DNA from: JBDREF01 sp043820045
GTDB lineage: Bacteria > Planctomycetota > Phycisphaerae > Sedimentisphaerales > Anaerobacaceae
Assembly (NCBI GenBank): GCA_043820045.1
Contig: JBDREF010000214.1
Span: forward strand, 1-19,346
Length of the DNA stretch: 19,346 bases
Direction: 5' to 3'
Shown: one piece after another, positions 1 to 5,830 of the stretch
Layout of the letters: every line of letters begins with the position of its first letter
Position numbering within the stretch: position 1 is the first letter of the stretch
Position numbers and translations under genes: made by a program
Notes under the pieces: generated by a model
Seen by the model: only the letters and a program-made list of their open reading frames with translations
Database searches by the model: none
What the model was told of the DNA's origin: nothing

Positions 1-1160
1 CCTAATTCCTGGCAGAGGGCGTAAGGTCTATTCCCGCTGGGCGTGGCGGCAATCATGTTGCCCCAGCGGTCGGCAACGACGCACGTGGTCGTGCCGGCCT
101 GTCCGGGCCGATATGTTCCGAGGCCCTTGACGGCCTTCATGGCGATGGGATCGCCCGGGCGAATTTCATCGGAAGCCTTTGTCATGTCGATAAGAGGTCG
201 GCGGATCGCGGTGTATTCGTTGAAAAGCAGCGCCTTCATAGGGACGTTTGCGAACAATGGGTCGCCGTAATACTCATCGCGATCTGCCAATCCGAGTTTC
301 AGCGCCTCGGCCAGCACATGAATATAATCGGCCGAGAACCGGCCCATTTTCCTCAGGTCGAAACCTTCGAGAAGTCGCAGCGTCTGGCAAAGATACGGCC
401 CCTGCGTCCACGCGTCGCATTTGCAGACGGTGTAGCCGCGATACTGCACGGTGACGGGGTCTTCCACGCGAGTAACATGTGCGGCCAGGTCGGCCTTGCG
501 CAGGAAGCCGCCGTTCTTAATGTAGTAGGCTACCAGCTCGTCGGCGATATCGCCCTTGTAGAAGCGGTCTCTCGCCGCCTGCAGCTTCACCTGCCGGTCG
601 CCGGGGGTCTGCTTTTCCGTGTCGATGAGCCTGCGAAAAGTGGCGGCGAGGTTCGGGTACCAGTCTTTACCGCTGGCGTCGAGCAATTCGAGCGATGGAG
701 CGACGACTTGCTCGAAGCTCATTGTGCCGTACAGCTTGACCGTGGTAATGCACAGACTCAGGGCCCCGGGTACGGGTGCCGCCTTTATATTGCCATTGGC
801 GGGGATGCCGTTCCGGTAGTACCATTCAATGGCCTTCGGGTCGAGCGGGGCGCCGCCGAGCCCGCAGAGGACTTTCACTTCCTTTTTGTTTGCATCATAG
901 ATAATAAGCGGGATTTCGGCCCCGATAGTGAAGGAACCATAGTCTGTGATGCTCAGTGCAAGCAGCGTTGCGGCGGCGGCATCGGCTGCGTTGCCGCCCT
1001 GTTCGAGCATGGAAATGCCCGCTGCAACGGCCCCTTGGCCTCCTGCGGCGACTGCTCCGCCTTTCCCTGATGCCTTCCACCCGATCTCGGCAGCTTCCAA
1101 GGCTCCGTGGGCGGTTAATGCTGCAAGTAGTATTGTGAATAGAACTCGCCGTGTTTTCAT
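1..1160 (-). CDS. ggt: gamma-glutamyltranspeptidase, 3' part missing at window edge
   Basis: Hydrolyses or transfers the gamma-glutamyl group of glutathione and related compounds. The enzyme is an exported N-terminal nucleophile hydrolase made as one chain that cleaves itself into large and small subunits. The frame is open from the ATG at 1160 to the left edge (386 codons). Residues 1-25 form a signal peptide (MKTRR followed by a hydrophobic stretch ending at A-x-A-type residues). The family start is clear (GGAVAAGGQGAVAAG, then LEQGGNAADAAAA at about 50-62). The self-cleavage site with its nucleophile Thr is at about residue 357 in GQAGTTTCVVADRWGNM, followed by ATPSG. About 350 residues before the nucleophile is the usual large-subunit size; most of the small subunit lies outside. 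Oddity: the usual His two residues after the nucleophile (T-T/S-H) is Thr here. A ribosome binding site GGAG lies 9 bases before the ATG, and a promoter lies upstream. Confidence 0.93.
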   Translation of the reverse strand, partial: MKTRRVLFTILLAALTAHGALEAAEIGWKASGKGGAVAAGGQGAVAAGISMLEQGGNAADAAAATLLALSITDYGSFTIGAEIPLIIYDANKKEVKVLCGLGGAPLDPKAIEWYYRNGIPANGNIKAAPVPGALSLCITTVKLYGTMSFEQVVAPSLELLDASGKDWYPNLAATFRRLIDTEKQTPGDRQVKLQAARDRFYKGDIADELVAYYIKNGGFLRKADLAAHVTRVEDPVTVQYRGYTVCKCDAWTQGPYLCQTLRLLEGFDLRKMGRFSADYIHVLAEALKLGLADRDEYYGDPLFANVPMKALLFNEYTAIRRPLIDMTKASDEIRPGDPIAMKAVKGLGTYRPGQAGTTTCVVADRWGNMIAATPSGNRPYALCQEL

Positions 1161-1207
1161 GAGATATATCTCCAGTTGCCAGTCTGCAAATTATCGCCAC
1201 ACGGCAC

Positions 1208-1236
1208 AGTATAGCTCGTGTCGAAGATGGGGACAA
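1208..1236 (-). promoter_or_regulatory. sigma70-like promoter for the gamma-glutamyltranspeptidase gene
   Basis: On the minus strand TTGTCC (1231-1236, 4 of 6 matches to TTGACA) is followed, after a 17-base spacer, by TATACT (1208-1213, 5 of 6 matches to TATAAT). Transcription would begin near 1201 and give a leader of about 40 bases before the ATG at 1160. The site lies in the 204-base gap after the PilZ gene, so the transpeptidase need not depend on read-through. Prediction from consensus only. Confidence 0.5.
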
Positions 1237-1364
1237 CTCTTCTCTATGGAGTTGCCGTCAGCATGGGCAGAGCCGGTTTGGTATCAGGAGAGAAACGTTG
1301 GCGAATGGCCCCACAGGGTCTGAATAGGCAATTGATTTGTTCAGGCGGCCCCGGACTTGCGCGT

Positions 1365-1748
1365 TTATACCGTTGCGGATTCGAGTTCCGCCTCGGATTC
1401 GCTGTTGGCCTGTTCGCCGGGCTTAAATGGCAGCGGTTCGGCAAACTGTATGGCCACTCGGCGCAAAAACGGATTCACGCTATCCACGCGGCAGACATGA
1501 CCCGAGCGGGTGAAATTCGCCATGTCGAAAGAATCGTCCGGGCCGTACCGCGGGACGCTGAAACGAGCGGTTATCCGCTGTCCGTTGTGGGGGCAACCTT
1601 CGTTTGCATAGCATGTGAAGGCCGCTCCTGCACTGGAAACGTCAACCATTTGCCCTTGTGCGAGATTGTTGTTAAAGTCTTCGGCGAACCAAATGGGCCA
1701 ATAATACCGCAGTCTTTGCTCTGTTCTCCGCTCGTCGTTTCCAGTCAT
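1365..1748 (-). CDS. PilZ-domain protein, probable cyclic di-GMP receptor
   Basis: A 127-residue protein that is essentially one PilZ domain, the small beta-barrel that binds cyclic di-GMP. Both binding signatures are visible: RxxxR (R8-TEQ-R12) near the N-terminus and DxSxxG (D36-VSSA-G41) about 24 residues later. The rest shows the alternating pattern of the barrel (RITARFSVP, FTRSGHVCRVD, RRVAIQFAEPLP) and ends in an acidic tail. No output domain is attached, so it probably acts by protein contact. An in-frame TTG at 1754 also exists, but the ATG at 1748 is preferred because GGAG lies 8 bases before it and only 2 bases before the TTG. It lies 221 bases downstream of murD on the same strand. 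A weak TATAAA-like box is in that gap, without a convincing -35. The process it controls cannot be read from its neighbours. Confidence 0.82.
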   Translation of the reverse strand: MTGNDERRTEQRLRYYWPIWFAEDFNNNLAQGQMVDVSSAGAAFTCYANEGCPHNGQRITARFSVPRYGPDDSFDMANFTRSGHVCRVDSVNPFLRRVAIQFAEPLPFKPGEQANSESEAELESATV

Positions 1749-1969
1749 GGTCAATGCTCCAAAATCTCTTAGTTTTGTACGCGAATCGGCAGATTTATAG
1801 GCCGGCTTTACAAAACAGCGCCGGGAAAATCGGGAATTATCGAGTTGATAGGGACATTTGCCGCATTTTCCGTTTGCAATGGCGGTAAAATGGCTTGAAA
1901 CTTTTTTGTGATTTTTTCAGTTCCTGGTGTGGATATTCCTATAATCCGGTGGCGAAGAGCAACGACTGG

Positions 1970-3415
1970 CTACAGAAGCCGCTTCTCCGGCCTCTGCCAT
2001 TTGTCCTCTGTGGTCAGTGCTCGCACGAGTTCGGCGAATTCGCGGCCTCGCTGCTCATAGTTTTCGAACATGTCATAGCTGGCACAGGCTGGGCTCAGTA
2101 AGACGACGTCGCCGCGCTGAGCGAGTTGATTTGCCAATTGGACGGCTTCGGCGAGGGAATCGACAAGCTCGATTTTGGCATCTCGTTGGCTGAGATTGCT
2201 TCGCTTCGCTCGCAATGACGTTTTGGCGTCATTTATTGCCGCTGCGATTTTGGGCGCAGTTTTTCCAATCAGGATTGCCGCCTTGGCCTTCTTGGCGATT
2301 TTCTCGCCGAGTTCGTCGAAGGGGATGTTTTTGTCATATCCACCCGCAATGATAATTGTGGGCTGGTCGAAGGCGTTCAGGGCGGTTACGGCGCCTTCGG
2401 GTGTAGTTGCCTTCGAATCGTTGTACCAGCGGACGCCGTTTATTTGTTCGACAAGCTCCAGCCGATGCGGCAGGGCCTTAAACTCCGGCAGGCGAGCCTT
2501 TATCTGCTCATCATCGACGCCAAAATGCCTCGCTACCGAAATAGCGGCGGCGAGATTTGCAAGATTCGCCCGGCCCGGCAGGCGGAAAACGTTGCGAATC
2601 TCTTCGCTCACATCATCCGGCGAGAACCTGATGCAGGTTCTGCCGGCGCCTGCGGCGTATTTTTCAGACCATTGCGAGGCGATGTCATCCTCGGCATTAA
2701 AAATAGAAATGGCTGGGTAACCCTCATGCAACTCCTGAAATTTGAAAATAGTCTCCTTAGCGGCACAGTAGTTGGCAAATGTGCCGTGGCGGTCGAGGTG
2801 ATTCGGTGTAAGGTTTGTCAGAACTGCGACCTTAGGCGCCTTTTGAATTTCCGCCAATTGCTCGAGCTGAAAGCTCGACAACTCCAACACGACCAGGTCC
2901 TCCGGGCTGATTTGGTCAATCGTTGTCAGTAACGGCTGGTTGCCGATGTTGCCGCTCAGCCAGACGTTCTTGTATTTCGTATGCCGTGTTTCGTATGTCG
3001 TATTCTTGAGTAGATGCGCCGTGAGGGCGCTGGTGGTGCTCTTGCCGTTGGCTCCTGTTATGCCGATTATCCGGGCGGGGCACAGCTCGAAGAAAATGTT
3101 CATCTGCGATGTGACAAGTTTGCCGGCTCGCCGCGCGAGTTCGAGATACTTATTGTCGCGCGGTACGGCTGGATTGGCCACGACAATATCGGCCTGCTCG
3201 AAATCCGCCGGCTCGTGCGAGCCGAGATGAAATTCTATGCCGTCAAATTCTTCGAGCTTGCTTACAGAGTTGCTTAACTGGGAGGCTGTTGCCAAATCCG
3301 TTACGACAACTTTTGCTCCGGCCCTTACGGCGAATTCCACGACGTCAACCCCGCCGCCGAAGCGCCCCAGGCCCATAACCAGGACTTTCTTGCCGCTTAA
3401 GAATTCCTTGTTCAT
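1970..3415 (-). CDS. murD: UDP-N-acetylmuramoyl-L-alanine--D-glutamate ligase (MurD)
   Basis: Cytoplasmic, ATP-dependent addition of D-glutamate to UDP-MurNAc-L-alanine in peptidoglycan synthesis. The 481-residue protein has the Mur ligase layout: N-terminal nucleotide-sugar domain (GLGRFGGG at 15-22), ATP loop ITGANGKST (119-127), NHLDRH (205-210), NDSKATTPEG (332-341), GGYDKN (358-363) and the C-terminal signature LSPACASYDMF..Y..RG (440-457). The ATG at 3415 overlaps the pyrF stop as ATGA, so translation is probably coupled; no strong ribosome binding site is seen. Odd: residues 396-411 are encoded by an inserted 48-bp dispersed repeat, and about eight residues near 138-148 (TYETRHTK) look like a second low-complexity insertion. 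Removing both restores ordinary family spacing. All catalytic motifs are intact, so I call the gene functional. Confidence 0.95.
   Translation of the reverse strand: MNKEFLSGKKVLVMGLGRFGGGVDVVEFAVRAGAKVVVTDLATASQLSNSVSKLEEFDGIEFHLGSHEPADFEQADIVVANPAVPRDNKYLELARRAGKLVTSQMNIFFELCPARIIGITGANGKSTTSALTAHLLKNTTYETRHTKYKNVWLSGNIGNQPLLTTIDQISPEDLVVLELSSFQLEQLAEIQKAPKVAVLTNLTPNHLDRHGTFANYCAAKETIFKFQELHEGYPAISIFNAEDDIASQWSEKYAAGAGRTCIRFSPDDVSEEIRNVFRLPGRANLANLAAAISVARHFGVDDEQIKARLPEFKALPHRLELVEQINGVRWYNDSKATTPEGAVTALNAFDQPTIIIAGGYDKNIPFDELGEKIAKKAKAAILIGKTAPKIAAAINDAKTSLRAKRSNLSQRDAKIELVDSLAEAVQLANQLAQRGDVVLLSPACASYDMFENYEQRGREFAELVRALTTEDKWQRPEKRLL
2173..2230. repeat. dispersed palindromic repeat inserted in murD with flanking direct duplication
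   Basis: The core at 2192-2220, read on the minus strand, begins CGTCATTGCGAGCGAAGCG and ends GCAATCTC. ATTGC and GCAAT form the arms of an imperfect hairpin. From memory, this is a short interspersed palindromic element seen in many unrelated bacteria; its telltale translations are RFARND on one strand and SLRAKRSNL on the other, and both occur here. It is bounded by TTTTGGCATC (2173-2182) and TTTTGGCGTC (2221-2230), nine of ten bases identical, as expected from target duplication. The net gain is 48 bases, exactly 16 codons, so murD stays in frame. No other copy was seen in the window. Confidence 0.8.
2977..3003. repeat. short TCGTAT tandem-like repeat within murD
   Basis: TCGTAT occurs at 2977-2982, 2991-2996 and 2998-3003 (ATACGA on the coding strand). 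It encodes the low-complexity stretch TYETRHTK in MurD. Between the ATP loop and the conserved GNIG this MurD is about eight residues longer than E. coli MurD as I recall it. This fits a 24-base in-frame insertion, but no clear duplicated flank was found. Confidence 0.4.
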
Positions 3416-4362
3416 ATCAAGGTTTGCATGGCGTTTGCGAGATCTACTTTTGCGTCTATGACGGCCTGCTCGATGCATCTTTTCCAGTCGTCGCCGAACT
3501 GGTCTTTGTATTTAGGTTTCTCGTAGGCGTAAATAATCGAGCGCGAGGCGTTGATCAAGGCACCCGTTCCGTCCGGTTTGCAGAATCGCACGCAGTCTGC
3601 GCCGGATGCCCCCTGTGAGCCGTAGCCCGGCACGAGGAACCATGTCTTGCCGTACTTTTGACGCAGGGCTGTCGTCACTTTCGGAGCGGTACCGCCTACC
3701 ACCATCCCGATGTTGCTGTAGCCGTTCTCGCCGATTCGCTCGTCCTTATTGCCAATTTCTGAGACGACCTCGGCGAGCTTCTCGTACATTCTTTGACCTT
3801 CAGCATCTGCAAAATCCTGGATAGCGGCTGCCGAGGGATTGCTTGTGCGAACCAGCACGAAGACGCCTTTGCCCTGCCGGGTGGCCATTTCTGCAAAAGG
3901 TTCTATGCCGTCCGCTCCCGGGTAGCCGTTGATGGTTATTGCATCCGGAGCGAGAGTGTCCTCAAGGCCTGAAAGCTCGGTATTTTCCAAATGAGCGGCT
4001 GCGTAAAGCTCCGCCGTGTGGCCGATGTCTCCGCGCTTGACGTCGCCGATTACCTCCAGACCCAGGTCATCTGCTTCAGTGATCAGGTTATAGTAAGTTT
4101 CCATTCCTTCCCACAGATACTTTTCAAAGAAGGCTATGTTTATCTTTACAGCCGGAACCATCGGAGCGACAATTCGCATCGTCTGGGTGCAAAAATCGAA
4201 GATCGCGTCAACTGCAGCGGCGGCATCGAACTCGTCGTTCATCTGGCGATGGCTCCTGATTGCGGCTGGGAGCCTCGTGTAAACGGGGTCCAGCCCCACG
4301 ATCAAGGAAGTTCTCTTGGTTCTCACGGCCTCGCAGAGGCGGTCAGCAAAATGACTCGACAT
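3412..4362 (-). CDS. pyrF: orotidine 5'-phosphate decarboxylase, type 2
   Basis: Decarboxylates OMP to UMP, the last step of de novo pyrimidine synthesis, in the cytoplasm. The 316-residue protein belongs to the longer type 2 subfamily: IVGLDPVYTRLP (21-32), the substrate-loop region KINIAFFEKY (73-82) and the catalytic DVKRGDIGHTAELYA (107-121), where Asp107, Lys109 and Asp112 form the charged network. VPGYGSQGA near the C-terminal third is the phosphate-binding region. The ATG at 4362 is chosen because GAGGG lies 7 bases upstream and family homology begins there; the frame runs open further upstream but nothing there resembles the family. Its stop overlaps the murD start by 4 bp, so the two genes form an operon linking UMP supply with UDP-sugar use, though that functional link is inference. 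Confidence 0.95.
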   Translation of the reverse strand: MSSHFADRLCEAVRTKRTSLIVGLDPVYTRLPAAIRSHRQMNDEFDAAAAVDAIFDFCTQTMRIVAPMVPAVKINIAFFEKYLWEGMETYYNLITEADDLGLEVIGDVKRGDIGHTAELYAAAHLENTELSGLEDTLAPDAITINGYPGADGIEPFAEMATRQGKGVFVLVRTSNPSAAAIQDFADAEGQRMYEKLAEVVSEIGNKDERIGENGYSNIGMVVGGTAPKVTTALRQKYGKTWFLVPGYGSQGASGADCVRFCKPDGTGALINASRSIIYAYEKPKYKDQFGDDWKRCIEQAVIDAKVDLANAMQTLI

Positions 4363-4390
4363 TTCTAATCCCTCATAGTTACGAAAAATC

Positions 4391-4419
4391 TTTATACCAA
4401 ACGTAGAGGTTACTATAAT
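4391..4419. promoter_or_regulatory. divergent promoter region between pyrF and the membrane-anchored protein gene
   Basis: The 64-base gap between divergent genes holds a perfect TATAAT on the plus strand (4414-4419), with the poor -35 candidate TTTATA at 4391-4396 (spacer 17). On the minus strand the same 4391-4396 reads TATAAA, a likely -10 for pyrF. The plus-strand -10 ends 7 bases before the ATG at 4427, so transcription would start at or next to the start codon. Consensus reading only; -35 elements are weak in both directions. Confidence 0.35.
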
Positions 4420-4426
4420 CGCACGG

Positions 4427-5149
4427 ATGGTTTCCGGCAAGAGAGAAATACAAGATACGAAAATAGATCAGAAAATTCGCAAGAAAACGAGGCTCAGGAA
4501 ATTAGTTTTCTGGCTTATGGTGGACCTGACCGTGGCGGTTGTGGTTTTTGCGATGCTGCTTTACAAGCCCGGCAGTTACGATCCGTCCGAGCTTGCCTCT
4601 GCGAGTCTTGAGCCCGGGCAGGTCAGTACATATCTGACTCATGAGCTATCACCCGGGCTCTACAACGGCGCACAGCGCGGCGAGCCGTTCGATCTGGTTG
4701 TCACCCAGGAGGGGATAAATGAAATAGTGGCGGGTCTGGGGTGGCCGAAGATCTCGCAGGGAATCATGCTCTACGATCCGGCGGTGCTTTTTGTGCCCGA
4801 CGCTGTGATGCTGATGGGTACGGCTGACGTAAAGGGCATGAAATTTGTCGTTACTATCGTGCTGGAGCCGAAAATAGGCGACGACGGGCTGTTGGAATTG
4901 CAGGTGTCAAAAGTCAAAATCGGTGCTATGAATATCACGCCCCTTGCCAAGATGACTGCCCAAAAAATGTACGCTCAGAGGTTTGGCGCCGGTGTTGATG
5001 CGGATGTCTTGCCGGCAAAGATACTGGGTGCGCTGCTGAATGGCGAACGATTTGAGCCCGTTTTCAAGATTGACGGTCGAAAGGTGAGGGTCGAGAAAAT
5101 AGCCGTGTGCAGCGAAGAGTTGACTGTTCGTTTCATTCCTTCCCAGTAA
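4427..5149 (+). CDS. membrane-anchored protein of unknown function
   Basis: I do not recognise this 240-residue protein with certainty. It has a lysine/arginine-rich N-terminus (KREIQDTKIDQKIRKKTRLRK), one transmembrane segment at about 25-46 and an extracytoplasmic remainder: a bitopic protein with the positive end inside. The outer part has the segments LVVTQEGINEIVAGL (90-104), VVTIVLEPKIGDDGLLELQVSKVKIG (141-166) and, after LLNGERFEP, alternating strands up to the C-terminus. The plan of an N-terminal anchor, a beta-rich body of paired strands and a last strand pair is reminiscent of the Bacillus YpmS-like (DUF2140) proteins, but this is a resemblance of pattern only. No catalytic motif is evident. 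The start is uncertain: no usable ribosome binding site lies before the ATG, and the -10 box is only 7 bases away, which fits a leaderless mRNA. It is divergent from pyrF. Confidence 0.75.
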   Translation: MVSGKREIQDTKIDQKIRKKTRLRKLVFWLMVDLTVAVVVFAMLLYKPGSYDPSELASASLEPGQVSTYLTHELSPGLYNGAQRGEPFDLVVTQEGINEIVAGLGWPKISQGIMLYDPAVLFVPDAVMLMGTADVKGMKFVVTIVLEPKIGDDGLLELQVSKVKIGAMNITPLAKMTAQKMYAQRFGAGVDADVLPAKILGALLNGERFEPVFKIDGRKVRVEKIAVCSEELTVRFIPSQ

Positions 5150-5214
5150 CCGTCTGTGAGCCGCACGCCTCAGAGGATGTGCAGGAGACGAAAAGGCGGG
5201 TTTCGGGGGCCAAA

Positions 5215-5334
5215 TCCAGGAATCAGTGTCTTACGGCCGGGCTGCCATATTCCGCAGGCAAAAGGTATTCCTGGAGGCGGGAACGCTGTTTTATGCGGAC
5301 CTTAGCAGTCCGTTGACGCGGCGATAGAGGCCGC
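5215..5334 (+). other. run of three hairpins, candidate structured RNA
   Basis: A perfect 9-bp stem TCCAGGAAT/ATTCCTGGA (5215-5223 with 5267-5275) closes a 43-base interior that can form a small CTGC/GCAG helix. It is followed by CGGAC/GTCCG (5296-5300 with 5308-5312) and GCGGC/GCCGC (5318-5322 with 5330-5334). No T-run follows, so these are not a normal terminator for the upstream gene. It may be a small RNA, a 3' UTR structure or chance; no known family is recognised. Confidence 0.25.
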
Positions 5335-5366
5335 TGCATAGGGCTGCCGGCAAAAATTATTCAAAT

Positions 5367-5413
5367 TTGACAAAAATGTTATTGCCCGTAACGGATTTGA
5401 CGATTATTATAAG
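5367..5413 (+). promoter_or_regulatory. possible promoter for the nusA leader
   Basis: An AT-rich stretch contains TTGACA (5367-5372), TTGCCC (5383-5388) and TATAAG (5408-5413). TTGCCC with TATAAG has a 19-base spacer. TTGACA with TAACGG (5389-5394) has a 16-base spacer but a poor -10. Neither pair is ideal, so only the region is proposed. Transcription from here would include both short ORFs and the terminator before nusA. Confidence 0.3.
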
Positions 5414-5747
5414 AAGTTTAGTTGTAAGGATTAACGGCTGCCAGAGCCAAACTTTGACTTGATGAGGTGTTTGAAATGCGTGTGACAGGATTGGCGAACA
5501 GTGCAAAGTAGAGGGACCACGAATGCGTGTGGCTGTGGATATGCCCATGCTGTGGCTTGGCAATCGCTGTTTCTGCTTCAATATCGGGAAACGAATGAGG
5601 TTTTTTTATGGGGTTCCCGCCCGCAGGAAACCCTGCAAGGCTGGGTCCTCTACCGGAGGCAGATGATGTAGCGCAAAGGTGAATCATAACCTCCGTTCGT
5701 TCTTGGCGTTTGAGAGGGCCGATTTTTTGAGCGGCTCTCAGTTGAAG

Positions 5748-5774
5748 TGGAAACCTGGATGGTTTCCATTTTTT
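5748..5774 (+). terminator. intrinsic terminator 56 bases before nusA, possible attenuator
   Basis: A perfect 8-bp stem, TGGAAACC (5748-5755) with GGTTTCCA (5761-5768), has a 5-base loop TGGAT and is followed at once by six T residues (5769-5774). This is a textbook Rho-independent terminator for the plus strand. It ends 56 bases before the nusA ATG and no complete gene precedes it on this strand except the one ending at 5149. It either ends a small RNA or leader transcript or attenuates entry into nusA. The arm GGAAACC also occurs at 5626-5632, which could in principle compete for the 3' arm. Confidence 0.8.
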
Positions 5775-5830
5775 GTTCGGCGAAGTCTTTTGTGCCAGGT
5801 TGAGAAGCCTTTGTCAGAAAGAAGAAGACG

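Larger units (their letters stand above)
5150..5830 (+). other. long intergenic region and nusA leader, no recognised gene
   Basis: These 681 bases hold no convincing long coding region. From left to right: a hairpin-rich part (5215-5334), an AT-rich part suited to a promoter (5350-5425), two short plus-strand ORFs (5476-5511, 11 residues; 5523-5666, 47 residues) each with a good ribosome binding site, a small hairpin GCAGG-AAAC-CCTGC (5623-5636), a bulged hairpin TGAGA..GCCG/CGGCTCTCA (5711-5740) and an intrinsic terminator (5748-5774). I checked by eye for the hallmarks of tmRNA, RNase P RNA, SRP RNA and the common riboswitches and found no match. The segment CAGGCAAAAGG (5255-5265) recalls glycine riboswitches, but the rest of that aptamer is absent. 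Confidence 0.6.

Noticed and set aside
318..1070. Plus-strand ORF of 250 residues over the transpeptidase gene
   Set aside because: It is antisense to a frame with clear family motifs and a signal peptide; its own translation resembles no family.
5255..5265. CAGGCAAAAGG as a glycine riboswitch fragment
   Set aside because: Only this short hallmark matches; the paired GGAGAG/CTCTC stem and the CGAAGGGGCAA part of the aptamer are not found near it.
5601..5607. Run of seven T residues as a second terminator
   Set aside because: No stable GC-rich hairpin directly precedes it.
5418..5687. Minus-strand ORF of 89 residues with a His-rich part (HGHIHSHTHSW) in the nusA leader
   Set aside because: GGAGG is only two bases from the ATG, the composition is unlike a folded protein, and the region is better explained as a plus-strand leader. 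The His run may come from CATG/GTGTG repeats.
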